Assembly: GCF_000372725.1 (NCBI RefSeq)
Contig: NW_005196528.1
Location: 208,265 to 272,264, forward strand
Reading direction: 5' to 3'
Source: Emiliania huxleyi CCMP1516
Taxonomy: Eukaryota; Haptophyta; Isochrysidales; Noelaerhabdaceae
Length of the DNA: 64,000 nucleotides
This document shows positions 21,279-30,135 of this stretch, in pieces. Position 1 is the stretch's first letter. Each line of letters begins with the position of its first letter. The position numbers were made by a program, and so were the translations under genes. The notes beneath the pieces were generated by a model. It ran no database searches, was not told the origin of the DNA, and saw only the letters and a program-made list of their open reading frames with translations.

Positions 21279-22505
21279 TTACCCGTCACTCGCTCTCAGT
21301 GAAGCGACCTTGACACCTGAGTGGAATGCCGCGATGCCGTGTGTAACCAACAGCGGGTCGTTGTTGACGAGTGGTGTGAGTACCATCAATGTTGGCACCA
21401 TGGCAAAGGCGCAACTCTGAGGTGACTTCACGAGCATGCGCACCCCATTTGACGCAGACTCGCAGAGGTATCCGACAGCCGAGCCGGCTTCGTAGCCGCT
21501 GAGAAATGCAGAGTTGCCGCCGAGGGAGACCAAGCCCGGTGGCAATCCAAAGCATCGTGATCGAACGGTGCAGAGCCATTCAAAGTACTCCGTGCGCTCA
21601 TCAAGAAGCAGGTATCTATGGCTAGCCCAAGACGAAGCTGAGTAGTAGTATCGGGTGGCGCACTGGCGTTTGAAATCAGCTGAACTTGATTTCCTTCCAG
21701 CGCCCAATGGGGTTTGGCAATGGCATTGCCAATGCCGCACCGAAAGGTGTGTTCCGACAAGCCGCAATGGGGCAACATGACCTGGTTTGAGCTCCCAATT
21801 TCGCAGCGAAAGGTGTGCATCGAGATTCAACAACGGGGCAAGTCCTTCAGGCCAACGGGCGAAGTTCGCTTCGTCATCGATCGGCGGCGAGAGGCGGCGA
21901 GTGGTGACGCGAATTTCAACCGAAATCGCGCCACCCTTTGTGCACTTTGAGCAAGAGTCACTCCTCGTCTCTCGCAATGATTGTTGTTGTGACGGTTGAA
22001 TTTTTGCCGATTTTTCTGTAAGCGTCCATTTTTGAATAGGTTTGGAAACCACCGAGGGGTACGATTCCACATAATTCATCCGATGGAAACGAGGCGATGG
22101 CACCTGATTCGGGGAGCAGGGGGGGGGTGAGGATTTGGTTCTGAAGAAGGTGGGGCAGTACCGAGGGGGATGGGGTAGGGTCACCCTTTGGGCGAGCGAA
22201 GGCTGTGGCGCCGACGGCGGCACCCTTGTACGAGGCTGTGAGGGGAGCGGCGGCGAGAGGGGGGGCGGCGACGCAGGCGAGCCGCGCGCGCGCGCGACTG
22301 AGGGAAGCGCGGGCGGCGGGAAGAAAGAGAACGGCGGCGGCGGCGAGGCGCAAAACGGGGGCGGCGGAAGTGGGGGCGACGGCGGCGGCGGAGTGAACGG
22401 CGGCGCGCGCACGGACGGCGACGAAATCGACGGCGGGGAGGGGCGGGGCTGCATGGCGGCGGCGAACGCACGCTCATATGTCGTGCTTTCGCAATGGCAC
22501 TCCAC
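21279..22505 (-). CDS. Unrecognised 408-aa ORF
   Basis: One open frame of 408 codons. The first 130 residues or so are Pro/Ser-rich (PPPPSPPLPPPP, SPPPLSPPLPS) in GC-rich DNA. The remaining 280 have a balanced composition in DNA near 50% GC, where an open frame of 800 bases is less likely by chance. Pieces such as LDAHLSLRNWELKPGHVAPL and LLDERTEYFEWLCTVRSRCF have no family I can name. Two near-repeats (around 21740 and 21805, both containing GAAAGGTGTG) lie in the coding part. It may be a mobile-element or lineage-specific gene, or an open frame without function. Confidence 0.35.
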   Translation of the reverse strand: MECHCESTTYERAFAAAMQPRPSPPSISSPSVRAPPFTPPPPSPPLPPPPFCASPPPPFSFFPPPALPSVARARGSPASPPPLSPPLPSQPRTRVPPSAPQPSLAQRVTLPHPPRYCPTFFRTKSSPPPCSPNQVPSPRFHRMNYVESYPSVVSKPIQKWTLTEKSAKIQPSQQQSLRETRSDSCSKCTKGGAISVEIRVTTRRLSPPIDDEANFARWPEGLAPLLNLDAHLSLRNWELKPGHVAPLRLVGTHLSVRHWQCHCQTPLGAGRKSSSADFKRQCATRYYYSASSWASHRYLLLDERTEYFEWLCTVRSRCFGLPPGLVSLGGNSAFLSGYEAGSAVGYLCESASNGVRMLVKSPQSCAFAMVPTLMVLTPLVNNDPLLVTHGIAAFHSGVKVASLRASDG

Positions 22506-22614
22506 ATCCTCCTCGGCGACCTGCGTGCGCGGGAACGGCAGGGGTCATGTCGCGCGCACCGGGCGGCGCCGTGCTCGCAGCAGCCGGGATCGCGGCAGAG
22601 TATGGTGGAGAGCT

Positions 22615-22968
22615 CTACCCGCGCACCTGCCCAGCGATGAGCTCGACGCCGCTCCTGGCAGGCGAGGCAGGGATCTCGGCGACGTTGGAGAGCGGGCGCA
22701 CGATGTCGTGGGCGACGCCCGTCCGCAGCTGACACGTCGTGGTGACGATGATGGCGAGGAGCATCACAGTGGAGAGGAGCGGCACGGCCCTTCGAGATGG
22801 AGGAGAGGAAAAGTGGGGGCGCGGCGCGGCGCGATCCCGTGAGCACTTCTTTCTTCTTTCGGCTAGTGCTGCACGAATGGTTGGGCAGGTGTGAACAACA
22901 CCTCCTGACCACGGCGCCGCAGGCGCCTGTTGATGGGTCCAGGTGATAGCCCTGGGTGGGCAATCCAT
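22615..22968 (-). CDS. Possible small single-pass membrane protein
   Basis: 117-codon frame whose most protein-like feature is a hydrophobic segment VPLLSTVMLLAIIVTTTCQL near residues 62-81, followed by a soluble tail. A shorter start at the Met within that segment would make it a signal anchor. No family recognised; may be one exon of a longer gene. Confidence 0.25.
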   Translation of the reverse strand: MDCPPRAITWTHQQAPAAPWSGGVVHTCPTIRAALAERRKKCSRDRAAPRPHFSSPPSRRAVPLLSTVMLLAIIVTTTCQLRTGVAHDIVRPLSNVAEIPASPARSGVELIAGQVRG

Positions 22969-23471
22969 ACGGATACGCCTAGTCGGACCTCAGATCGCCC
23001 GTACGCCCGACCGCGTCCCGGTCGGTGCTCTGCCGTCGGATTTGTGACGCCGCCGCACCGCGCCGCGGCCGGGGGCCCTTCGGAGGCCGAGGATGGCCGT
23101 GGCGGACCGGGACGAGCTCTGTCTGGGAGGTAAAGTGTCAGTGTATAATTGTAGAGACTAACCATATGCACAATATCTCCCAGTCTAGCTAAGCCAGGGG
23201 AGGCGATGCCGGGGCCGTACAGCAGCTTGATGGTGCTTCGCCGGCGTGCGTGCGTCCCGGAGCGGTGCCGGACGGGCGGTCCGTGGGAGGAAAAGTCAGG
23301 GCAGTGTCGACACCGCTCTGATTCGACTTTTGACTTCAAACAAAGACAGTCGCACGCCCCGCCGCGGTGCGTGCCACTGTCAGGAGCGGATCCGTCAGTG
23401 TGTCGTGTTCACGCCGGGATCGTGCCCTGAGTAACCTGCCCAACCATTCCTCCAGCAGAGTACACCGCCAC

Positions 23472-24386
23472 ATGGACGCTTCTCACATGGACGCTTCTTC
23501 GCTCTTCATCACCGCCGACTCGCGACCACTCTTCGGCGGCTGGTTCGCATCCACCGTGGGCGCCGCCGTCGCCGCATCAGTCCACCGGTTCAGACGCGGA
23601 AACCTCGTGTTTTACCTCGGCGCCTGCAACGGCGACGACCTCTCCTCTTTTCAGATATTTGAGGCCGCATGCAGGAAGCTGCCGCCGCTCGAGGTCCGGC
23701 ACTTGCGTGTGAGTGCACCGGCAGTGGCGGACGACATGGCGCGGCTCGAGGACGAGGCTGCGCTGATCGTCCTCGCAGGGAGCGACGTGCGGCGCGGTTG
23801 GCAGGCGATGTGCTCCTGCGGATTGGACAGCGCAGTGCGTCGAGCCGTGGCGAGGGGTGCGGTGCTGCTGGGCGTGTCGGCGGGCGCGGTCCTGATGGGG
23901 TCGGTAGGGCACGAGGGCGGCGAGCCATTTGCGGCGCTTGGGCGCTAGATGCTGGACAGATTCTGAGGAGGACTGTGTACGAAGGTCGCAGTGTATTACT
24001 GCTTGCTGTACTTTCAGGCGCTCGGCGTGGCGCCCTTCCTGCTCGGCGCCCACGCCGGCGACGAAGATTGGCGCATGGCACGCCGCGCGCTGGCGAGCGC
24101 ACAGGGCAGCCGAGGCAGCGGCGGCGGCGGAGGCAGCGGAGGCAGAGGCAGAGGTTGCGGTGGCAGCGGAGGCAGAGGCGGAGGCGGAGGCAGCGGCGAT
24201 TTCGGCCAAGCTGTTGGTGTCGGCATCCTCGCGGGTGGCGCCGCGGCGCTGTCGCCCGACGGGACGGTGGAGCCGTTTCTCATGCCCCTCGTGCTGCTCT
24301 GCGGCGCGGCCGGCGAGATGCCTGGAGGGGAGGCACCTCCCCCCCCCCCGCCCCCCAACAGCCGTCTCCCAGCAGTGTGCAACTAG
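23472..24386 (+). CDS. Peptidase S51 / cyanophycinase-like protein
   Basis: Two exons. Exon 1 from ATG 23472 has ITADSRPLFGGWFAS, VFYLGACNGDDLSSFQIFE, ALIVLAGSDVRRGWQ and the nucleophile elbow VLLGVSAGAVLMGS (Gly-x-Ser-Ala-Gly). Exon 2 has ALGVAPFLLGAHAGDEDW and ILAGGAAALSPDGTVEPF. These are the ordered core motifs of S51 serine peptidases (aspartyl dipeptidase, cyanophycinase). The intron 23934-24017 is GC-AG (84 nt), and its first bases GCGCTTGGGCG resemble the exon start GCGCTCGGCG. A Gly/Ser/Arg-rich insert (24103-24200) interrupts the C-terminal half, and the tail is Pro-rich. Cleavage of Asp-X or cyanophycin-type peptides is inferred from the family only. The second exon has no obvious signal for membrane or plastid targeting. 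Confidence 0.8.
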
Positions 24387-24704
24387 TCGGGAGCTGCTGT
24401 TGTCGCGTCTCTCCTCGTAGGCCGCGCTGTCGCCGTGCCGAGTGATCCCTGTCGGCATGCGGCACAAAACGCGGCCGGGCAAGGGGCGCGAGGTCGGACG
24501 TTGCGCAGCGCTTCGAGGCAGCCGAGAGACAGACAGAGAGCCGTGTCAGCGAGGAACTAGGCGAGTGGTGCCGTGAAGTTCTTACGGCTCACCGTTCCTT
24601 GAGTGTTGTAGGTATGTTGTGCAGTGTGAGCAGTGCTAGTGGGGTGTGAGTATTGTGTCACTAGTCTTTGTTTCTCAAATTGTTTTTGACCGCAGAAACG
24701 AGAA

Positions 24705-24786
24705 AGAAAGAAAAAACATACCACAAGGGAGGGAAGATGGGAGGACGGCACGCCGCCACACCACAGGGATTTTAAGAGGAGTGTGG
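24705..24786. repeat. Dispersed repeat, copy 1 (GGGAGGACGGCACGCCGCCAC)
   Basis: Contains GAAAGAAAGAAAA, then ACAAGGGAGGGAAGATGGG, GGACGGCACGCCGCCAC and CACAGGGATTTTAA. A close copy lies at 38985-39060 in the same orientation. Part of the motif recurs inverted at 18107-18180. Confidence 0.8.
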
Positions 24787-24906
24787 TGCTAGCCGTCGCC
24801 GACTGGGAGTATTCTTTTGCTCTTCTTGGTTCACCGACTCTCTCTCCGACAATCTCTAACAACAAAACAACCCGGGTCCCGACGCTGTGAGAAACCGCGA
24901 ATATAC

Positions 24907-25722
24907 ATGTATATGCGTGCCTTCGCCACTCTCGCGTGGGCTGCTCTCGCGTCCGCTCTCACGTGGGTTCCCAACACCGCGAGGCCGGCACTCCACAAGC
25001 GGTGGATCGCGACGCCTGTTGCCGTCGAAATTGACGACATGATGGGCGAGCGTGAGTGCTTCAAGGACGACGAGTGCGAGCTAGAGCGCTGGATGTATGG
25101 CGGCGACGGCTCTCGGCCGTCGGCTGCTGAGACGGCGCCGCCGACTGAAGAGGAGCAGGCACGGCTGGCAAGGCTCCGGGAGGACGGGCGAACCGCGGTG
25201 CGGGCGCGAGAGGAGCGGCGGACGGCGCTGAGGAGGGCCGCGCCGCCGCGGATGCTGACGGTCAGGACTCCTCTGGAGGCAGGACTCGCACTCACGCAGC
25301 CCACACAGGCTGAGGCCGAGGCGATGGGGGTGCGCGACTGGCCACCGACCATCATCACGCAGGGCGGGCGTGGCGCCTTCGACGCCGACGTCGAGGACGG
25401 CTCGCTTCGCTACGTCCTGGAAGGCTCGGGCACGGTGCAGCGCGACACCACCGGCGAGCCGCTCGCCGTGTCGCCAAACACGCTCGTCCGGGTGGTGGGC
25501 GAGGGTGGCGCCCTGCGCTGGCAGCTCGACGAAGGTGGACGCTTCGTCGCCACTCTCGCAAGTCTTCCACGGACGCCTCAATGAACCTTCAACCTTCCTC
25601 TAGGCGTGGACGAGCTCGTCCTGCTTACGCCCGAATACAAGGGCCCGCCTCTCCTGCCGGTCGCGGGCGCGTTCCTCGCTGCCTGCGCCGCGCTGGTCGT
25701 CGCCGCCGGCGCCGGAGGCTGA
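24907..25722 (+). CDS. Cupin-like protein with N-terminal signal and C-terminal membrane helix
   Basis: ATG at 24907 (or 24913) starts MYMRAFATLAWAALASALTW, a signal-peptide-like stretch followed by a basic, Ser/Thr-containing region; this may be a plastid bipartite leader. A charged, coiled-coil-prone section (TEEEQARLARLREDGRTAV) leads into a small cupin-like fold: WPPTIITQGGRGAFDAD, LRYVLEGSGTVQRD, then VSPNTLVRVVGEGGALRWQL. The metal-binding His pattern of classic cupins is not seen. A 42-nt GT-AG intron (25562-25603) is proposed because it reads through LAS|VDELVLLTPEYKG into a final hydrophobic helix (AGAFLAACAALVVAAGAGG) and stop at 25722. Without splicing the protein ends at 25584. 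Function unknown; the cupin call is structural inference. Confidence 0.5.
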
Positions 25723-25982
25723 ACTCATGAGATACGTCGTTGTATGGATTCTCGCGACCCACTCTCCGCAGCGACGCCAGCGCCCTCCTTTGAATTCTTT
25801 TTGTGTGCTGCGAGGCAAGCCCTTGAGCCTTGTGTTGTAACATTTTAAGCATTACGGCAGAAGACAAGGGCAAGGCAGACCCGGAGACTGGAGGGAGCCG
25901 GAGCAGAAGGCATTTACCGGCGAGCTAGGGGGCGTGATATGGCCCCGTACTCGTCGTAGCTGTTCAGAGCCGGAACCGCCTC

Positions 25983-27258
25983 ATGGGCTTTTTTTGGCGC
26001 CTCCTCCGCCTCTTCCCGTTGCCCAGAGCCACAGGGATGCGCGCCAGCCGCAGCATCACGCAAGCTTGCGCCGTGCTCTCCACGGCAGCGGCCTCCGTCC
26101 AGCCACTGGCCCTCTCGCCGCTCGCGCCTGCTGCGCCAGCCGCCCGCGCCATGGCGACTGCGGCGGTGCAGACGGACGCGCATAAGAAGAAGAGATCGTC
26201 GAAATCGCGAGCAGCGGCGCCGCTCACGGCCGAAGAGCCCGCCAAACAGCCCGGCGCGCCATCATCCACGACCGAGCAGAAGAAGCGAGGCCGGCGCGCC
26301 TCAGCCTCGACAGCTGCGGCCGCCTCGCCCAAGCGCAGCAAGGCGACCGACGTGCGGCTTGAGCCGCCCGCGAACTGGCGGGCGACGTGGGAGCTCATCG
26401 TTGAGCTCCGCGCCGACCGCACCGCGGTGGTGGACAGCATGGGCACGGAGGCTATTGCGGGCGAGAGCACAAAGGAGGAGCGCGACTTCGACGCCCTCGT
26501 CTCACTGATGCTCTCGTCGCAGACCAAAGACACGGTCAACGCGGCGACGATGAAGAAGCTGCGCGCTCACGGCCTCTCGCCGCGCCGGCTGCTGGAGACA
26601 CGCCCGGCGAGGGGCTGGACGACACTTCCACGTACGCGACATGCCCGCGCCACGCCCTGTAGGACACGCCCGACGAGAGGCTGGACGAGCTAATCTACGC
26701 GTGCGGCTTCCACAACAACAAGGCGACTACTCCGGCCCTCGAGGCGAGCACGCGACCGGTGAGCGGCCCCTCTTCACGGCGTGGGGGTGTGAGCAGGTCA
26801 AGTATCTCAAGGCGACCTCGCGCATCCTGCTGGAGCAGCACGGCGGCCGCGTGCCCGACACGATGGATGGGCTGCTCGCACTGCCAGGCGTGGGGCCGAA
26901 GATGGCGCTCATCCTGCTGCGGGTCGCATTTGGCAAGGTCGAGGGCATCTCTGTCGACACGCACGTCCACCGCATCTGCAATCAGCTGGGGTGGGCGGGG
27001 CCGGGCGGCACGAAGACGCCCGAGCAGACGCGGCGCGCCATCGAGGCGTGGATGCCCGCCGACATCTGGGCGGAGGTGAACCTCGTCCTCGTGGGTCTGG
27101 GGCAGGAGGTGCAGACGGAGAAGTCCAAGCTGCTGCGCAAGTGCCTCGCCTGCTCCGACCCGGCAGCGGCGCTGCGGCTCGCCTCGGTGTGCGGCGTCAA
27201 GGTCGAGCCCGAGGCGAAGAAGGCGGGGCTCGTGTTGCCGCCCGGCCTCGCCCTCTGA
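25983..27258 (+). CDS. NTHL1: Endonuclease III homologue (NTHL1), three exons
   Basis: Base-excision DNA glycosylase/AP lyase for oxidised pyrimidines. Exons 25983-26606, 26663-26722 and 26797-27258 splice in frame to about 381 residues through two GC-AG introns of 56 and 74 nt. A long Ala/Lys/Ser-rich N-terminus may hold a targeting or nuclear signal (KKKRSSKSR, SPKRSKA). Core motifs follow in order: DFDALVSLMLSSQTKD, LDELIYACGFHNNK, VKYLKATSRILLEQHGG, the helix-hairpin-helix LPGVGPKMALIL with the catalytic Lys, and ISVDTHVHRICNQLGW with the catalytic Asp. The C-terminal iron-sulphur region is abnormal: after VGLGQEVQ the expected first Cys is missing, and only CLAC and a distant Cys remain. 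Intron 1 is flanked by a 26-bp repeat. The start codon upstream of MRASRS is uncertain. Confidence 0.9.
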
Positions 27259-27688
27259 CGCCACTCTCAGATAAGATAGCCGGGAGAGGTTTTGGTTAGG
27301 TGCACGTGGAGTCTGGTTCCGTCCTGCGTCCCCACTAACGGTGTCCATCGCATGTACAAAGACTCCAGCACCGTCTGTGTACAAAGAACCCATAGCCATA
27401 CACAAAAAGACCCGCGGCACGCGGCACGCGGGCCGGGGGAGGCACCTCCACCTGTTCTCGGTGACTGTTCTTTTTTTTACGCCCATCTCCGATCTCCCTG
27501 AAGAGGTGCACTTGGAGCCTTGGAGGTGCCACGTGTTTATTTATTTTTGAGGACGCGAGACTGGAGGCGGCGATGAGTTTTTAACACATCTTTTGAGCTT
27601 TTTGAGCGCAAGTGTGCACATGCACATGCACATGCATTGCTACCACTGTGCGGTTCACCACAGGCAGAGCTCAGTTGAGGAGTTGACT
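27259..27688. other. Convergent intergenic region
   Basis: Between the NTHL1 stop and the kinase stop, which converge. Holds short CACATGCACATGCACATG repeats (27618-27635) and a T-rich tract at 27469. No gene seen. Confidence 0.5.
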
Positions 27689-29790
27689 CTACTGCTCTTT
27701 GCCTCCACGCCTGCCCCTGCGCAGCGGCGCCCCGCTAATCAGATCGAATCCGTCCCCGGCCACCCCAAGCCGCCCTCGTGCCGACCCCGGCCGCGCGGAC
27801 CCTGGCCGAGAAGGCCGAGCGGAGCCGGGTCGCGAGAAGACGGGGTCTGGATGCGAGTACTGCTGAGGGGACGGTGCGGCCCGAATGGGTCTCTGCTGGC
27901 AGCGGCTGTTGGCGTGGAGCGCCAGCATTTGTTGCGCGAGCACGTACGCCTGGACCTGCTGCTCTGGCCACCTATCCGCGCTCTCGGTGATCATTATCCC
28001 GGGGGTCGACGGCGGGCGCGAAGACTCGCAAGTGGGCGTCTGGCAGCTGCCGCATGACGAGAGCGATGCGTCCCGCTCGCGGCGCCTCTGCACAAGCCTC
28101 TCGCTCCTCGCGGAGACCGCGGAAACAGATGGCTCGCGTGCGGAGTCCAGCGCCTGTCCCGTGCCCGGACTGGCATCTGCGGGCGGCTCAGCCTCGCTCT
28201 GGCGGTCGACACGCGGAGGGGGAACCCGAGCTGCCTCCTCTGCGCGAGGCGCCTCCTCCATGACCAGAATGTCCGCCGTCCCACCCGTGACGCCCTCAGT
28301 GGCATTCCGTTCCACGGCCGCACAGCGCTGCCGCTCCTCGAACTCGCGCCGGTACCGCTCAAACTTCCCTTCGCGAGGAGGCGCCGTCTCCCTATGCTTA
28401 GCGTCCTCCCGGGGCGCCCCGTGGCCTTGCGCGGCCATATCACACCGCCCTTTGCCCCTCAGCGCGCGGCCATCGTGTCGGTCCCGGCGGTTCACATCGG
28501 TTGAGGGGCTATCTGTGGAGGATACAGCTTCTCTCGCCGTCTGCGCCGTCGGCTCCCCACCGAGCGAATGGTCGCCTGGTGCGGGTGCGGCCTCGCTCGG
28601 CGCAGCTTGAGCAGCGCGGTCCAGCTCCAGCCCTTTCGCCCACTCCAGGACCCGCTGCGCATCGGGCCGCCGATCCAAATCGAGCTGAAGCATCGCACTG
28701 ACCAGCCCAACCAGCCCCGCCGAGTAGGTTGGGGGTAGCGGTGCGAACTTCCCACGTGCAATCAGGTCCGACACCTCGCGCACGCTGCGCCCGAAGAAGG
28801 GCAGCGACAACGCGGCGAGTTCGTAGAGGAGCACACCGAGCGACCACACGTCCGCACCCTCTGTGTACGGCCGTGAGCCCACAATCTCGGGAGCTAGGTA
28901 GGCAGGCGTGCCACAAAAGGTTTGCAAGTAGACGGTGTCGTTCGATCTGGCCCGCGAGACGCCGAGGTCGCAGATCTTGGCTCGGATGGCACCGATGGGG
29001 ACAGAGCGGTACGTCTCGCCGGAGCTGCCCACGTCTTGCCACATGGCGTCTTCCTCTCTCCTCAGGATACCGCGGGCAGTGGCTACGGCGTCCGCCTCGG
29101 CAAAGAGCACGACGTTCAAAGACTTGAGGTCGCGATGGACGACACCGTGGGCGTGCAAGTGCACGACTGCAGAGGCAATCTGCGTGAAGAGCGAGCAGAT
29201 GAACCGCTCGGCGAGCGGGACGCCTCCGAGCCTGCGCCGCGACTGCACAAGCTCGTGTAGATCGCCCAGTGGCGCCGCCTCAAGGACGAGCACGAGTCTG
29301 GCTCCTCCTCTGACGCAGCCGCCGCGCGAGCGCCTCCCATCCGATGCCCAGCCCGCAGTGACGTCGGCGCCGCTGCCCTTCCAAAAGTGACCACAGCACT
29401 CGACAATGTGCGGATGGCGCGGGAGCCGCGCGTACAGGTCAAGCTCGTGCGCGAGCGATGCACCGGACCCCAGCTCAGGTTTCAGCCGCTCCTATCAGGC
29501 ACAGGGAGGGGAGCTGTCGAGGTCGGCAACCACGTCCTAAACGGTGGGCGCTCCTAAATGGTGGGCGCTCGTGCTACCTTGAGAATCACAGCCGCCCCGG
29601 TGCGGCGATCACGCCCAGCGTAGACAGAACCGCCCGAGCTCCTGTGGATCTCCTCAATAAAGGCAACGTCGTCCGAGCAAAGCTCAGCGCCGCGCATATG
29701 CTCGCGAGGCGTTCGCACAACGTCGGCCAACTTCGAATCAGCGCCCGCCATCTTCGCGCCCCCGGCTCCTAGAGACACCTCACTGGTCAT
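27689..29790 (-). CDS. NEK-like serine/threonine protein kinase
   Basis: Two exons. MTSEVSLGAGG at 29790 is the preferred start; the frame is open from 29892. Exon 1 gives the N-lobe: FIEEIHRSSGGSVYAGRD (glycine loop) and AAVILK with the ATP-binding Lys. A GT-AG intron (about 29574-29494) joins to ERLKPELG, then the helix-C Glu in LAHELDLYARLPRHPHIVEC. The C-lobe has VVHRDLKSLNVVLF, AKICDLGVSRA (DLG, as in many NEK kinases, in place of DFG), FCGTPAYLAPEIVG, and DVWSLGVLLYELAALSLPF. About 35 extra residues separate HRDLKSLN from DLG. The 250-residue tail is low-complexity with Ser-Arg-Pro-Gly-Ser-Ala-Arg repeats (SRPGSARPSRPGSARPGSAR). Cilium or cell-cycle roles are typical of NEKs but are not shown here. 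Confidence 0.85.
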
Positions 29791-29911
29791 CGTGTCCTTG
29801 AGCACTTGAGCACTGGATAGGGTCGATTCCGCATGGTACGGGACCCCTCGATCGTCTCGTGTCCTAACTAACTTGTCAGTTAAAAAATGCACGTGTCTGG
29901 CTGCGTGATGT

Positions 29912-30017
29912 TGGGGTAGACTCCCCCCCCTCTCCCGCAGAGAGCAGAGAAAGGAACCACGATATATATTTGTGATGAGAATTTTGTGAGTGATTGATTG
30001 ATGAACGCACTAGACAA
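29912..30017. repeat. Dispersed repeat, copy 1 (downstream of the ankyrin gene)
   Basis: Shares GGGGTAGA, CCCCCTCCCGC(G)CAGAGA, ACCACGATAT, ATTTTGTGAGT and GATGAACGCACTAGACAAAG with 33443-33543, with small indels. Followed by three GACAACGACAAAGGAGAGA-type units (30028-30070). Confidence 0.8.
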
Positions 30018-30135
30018 AGGGGGGAGAGAGACAACGACAAAGGAGAGAGAGACAACGACAAAGGAGAGAGACAAGCAAAGTACGGGGAGTAGTACACACA
30101 GAGAGTACAAGTCTGGCAGCGTTCTACGGGTGTCC

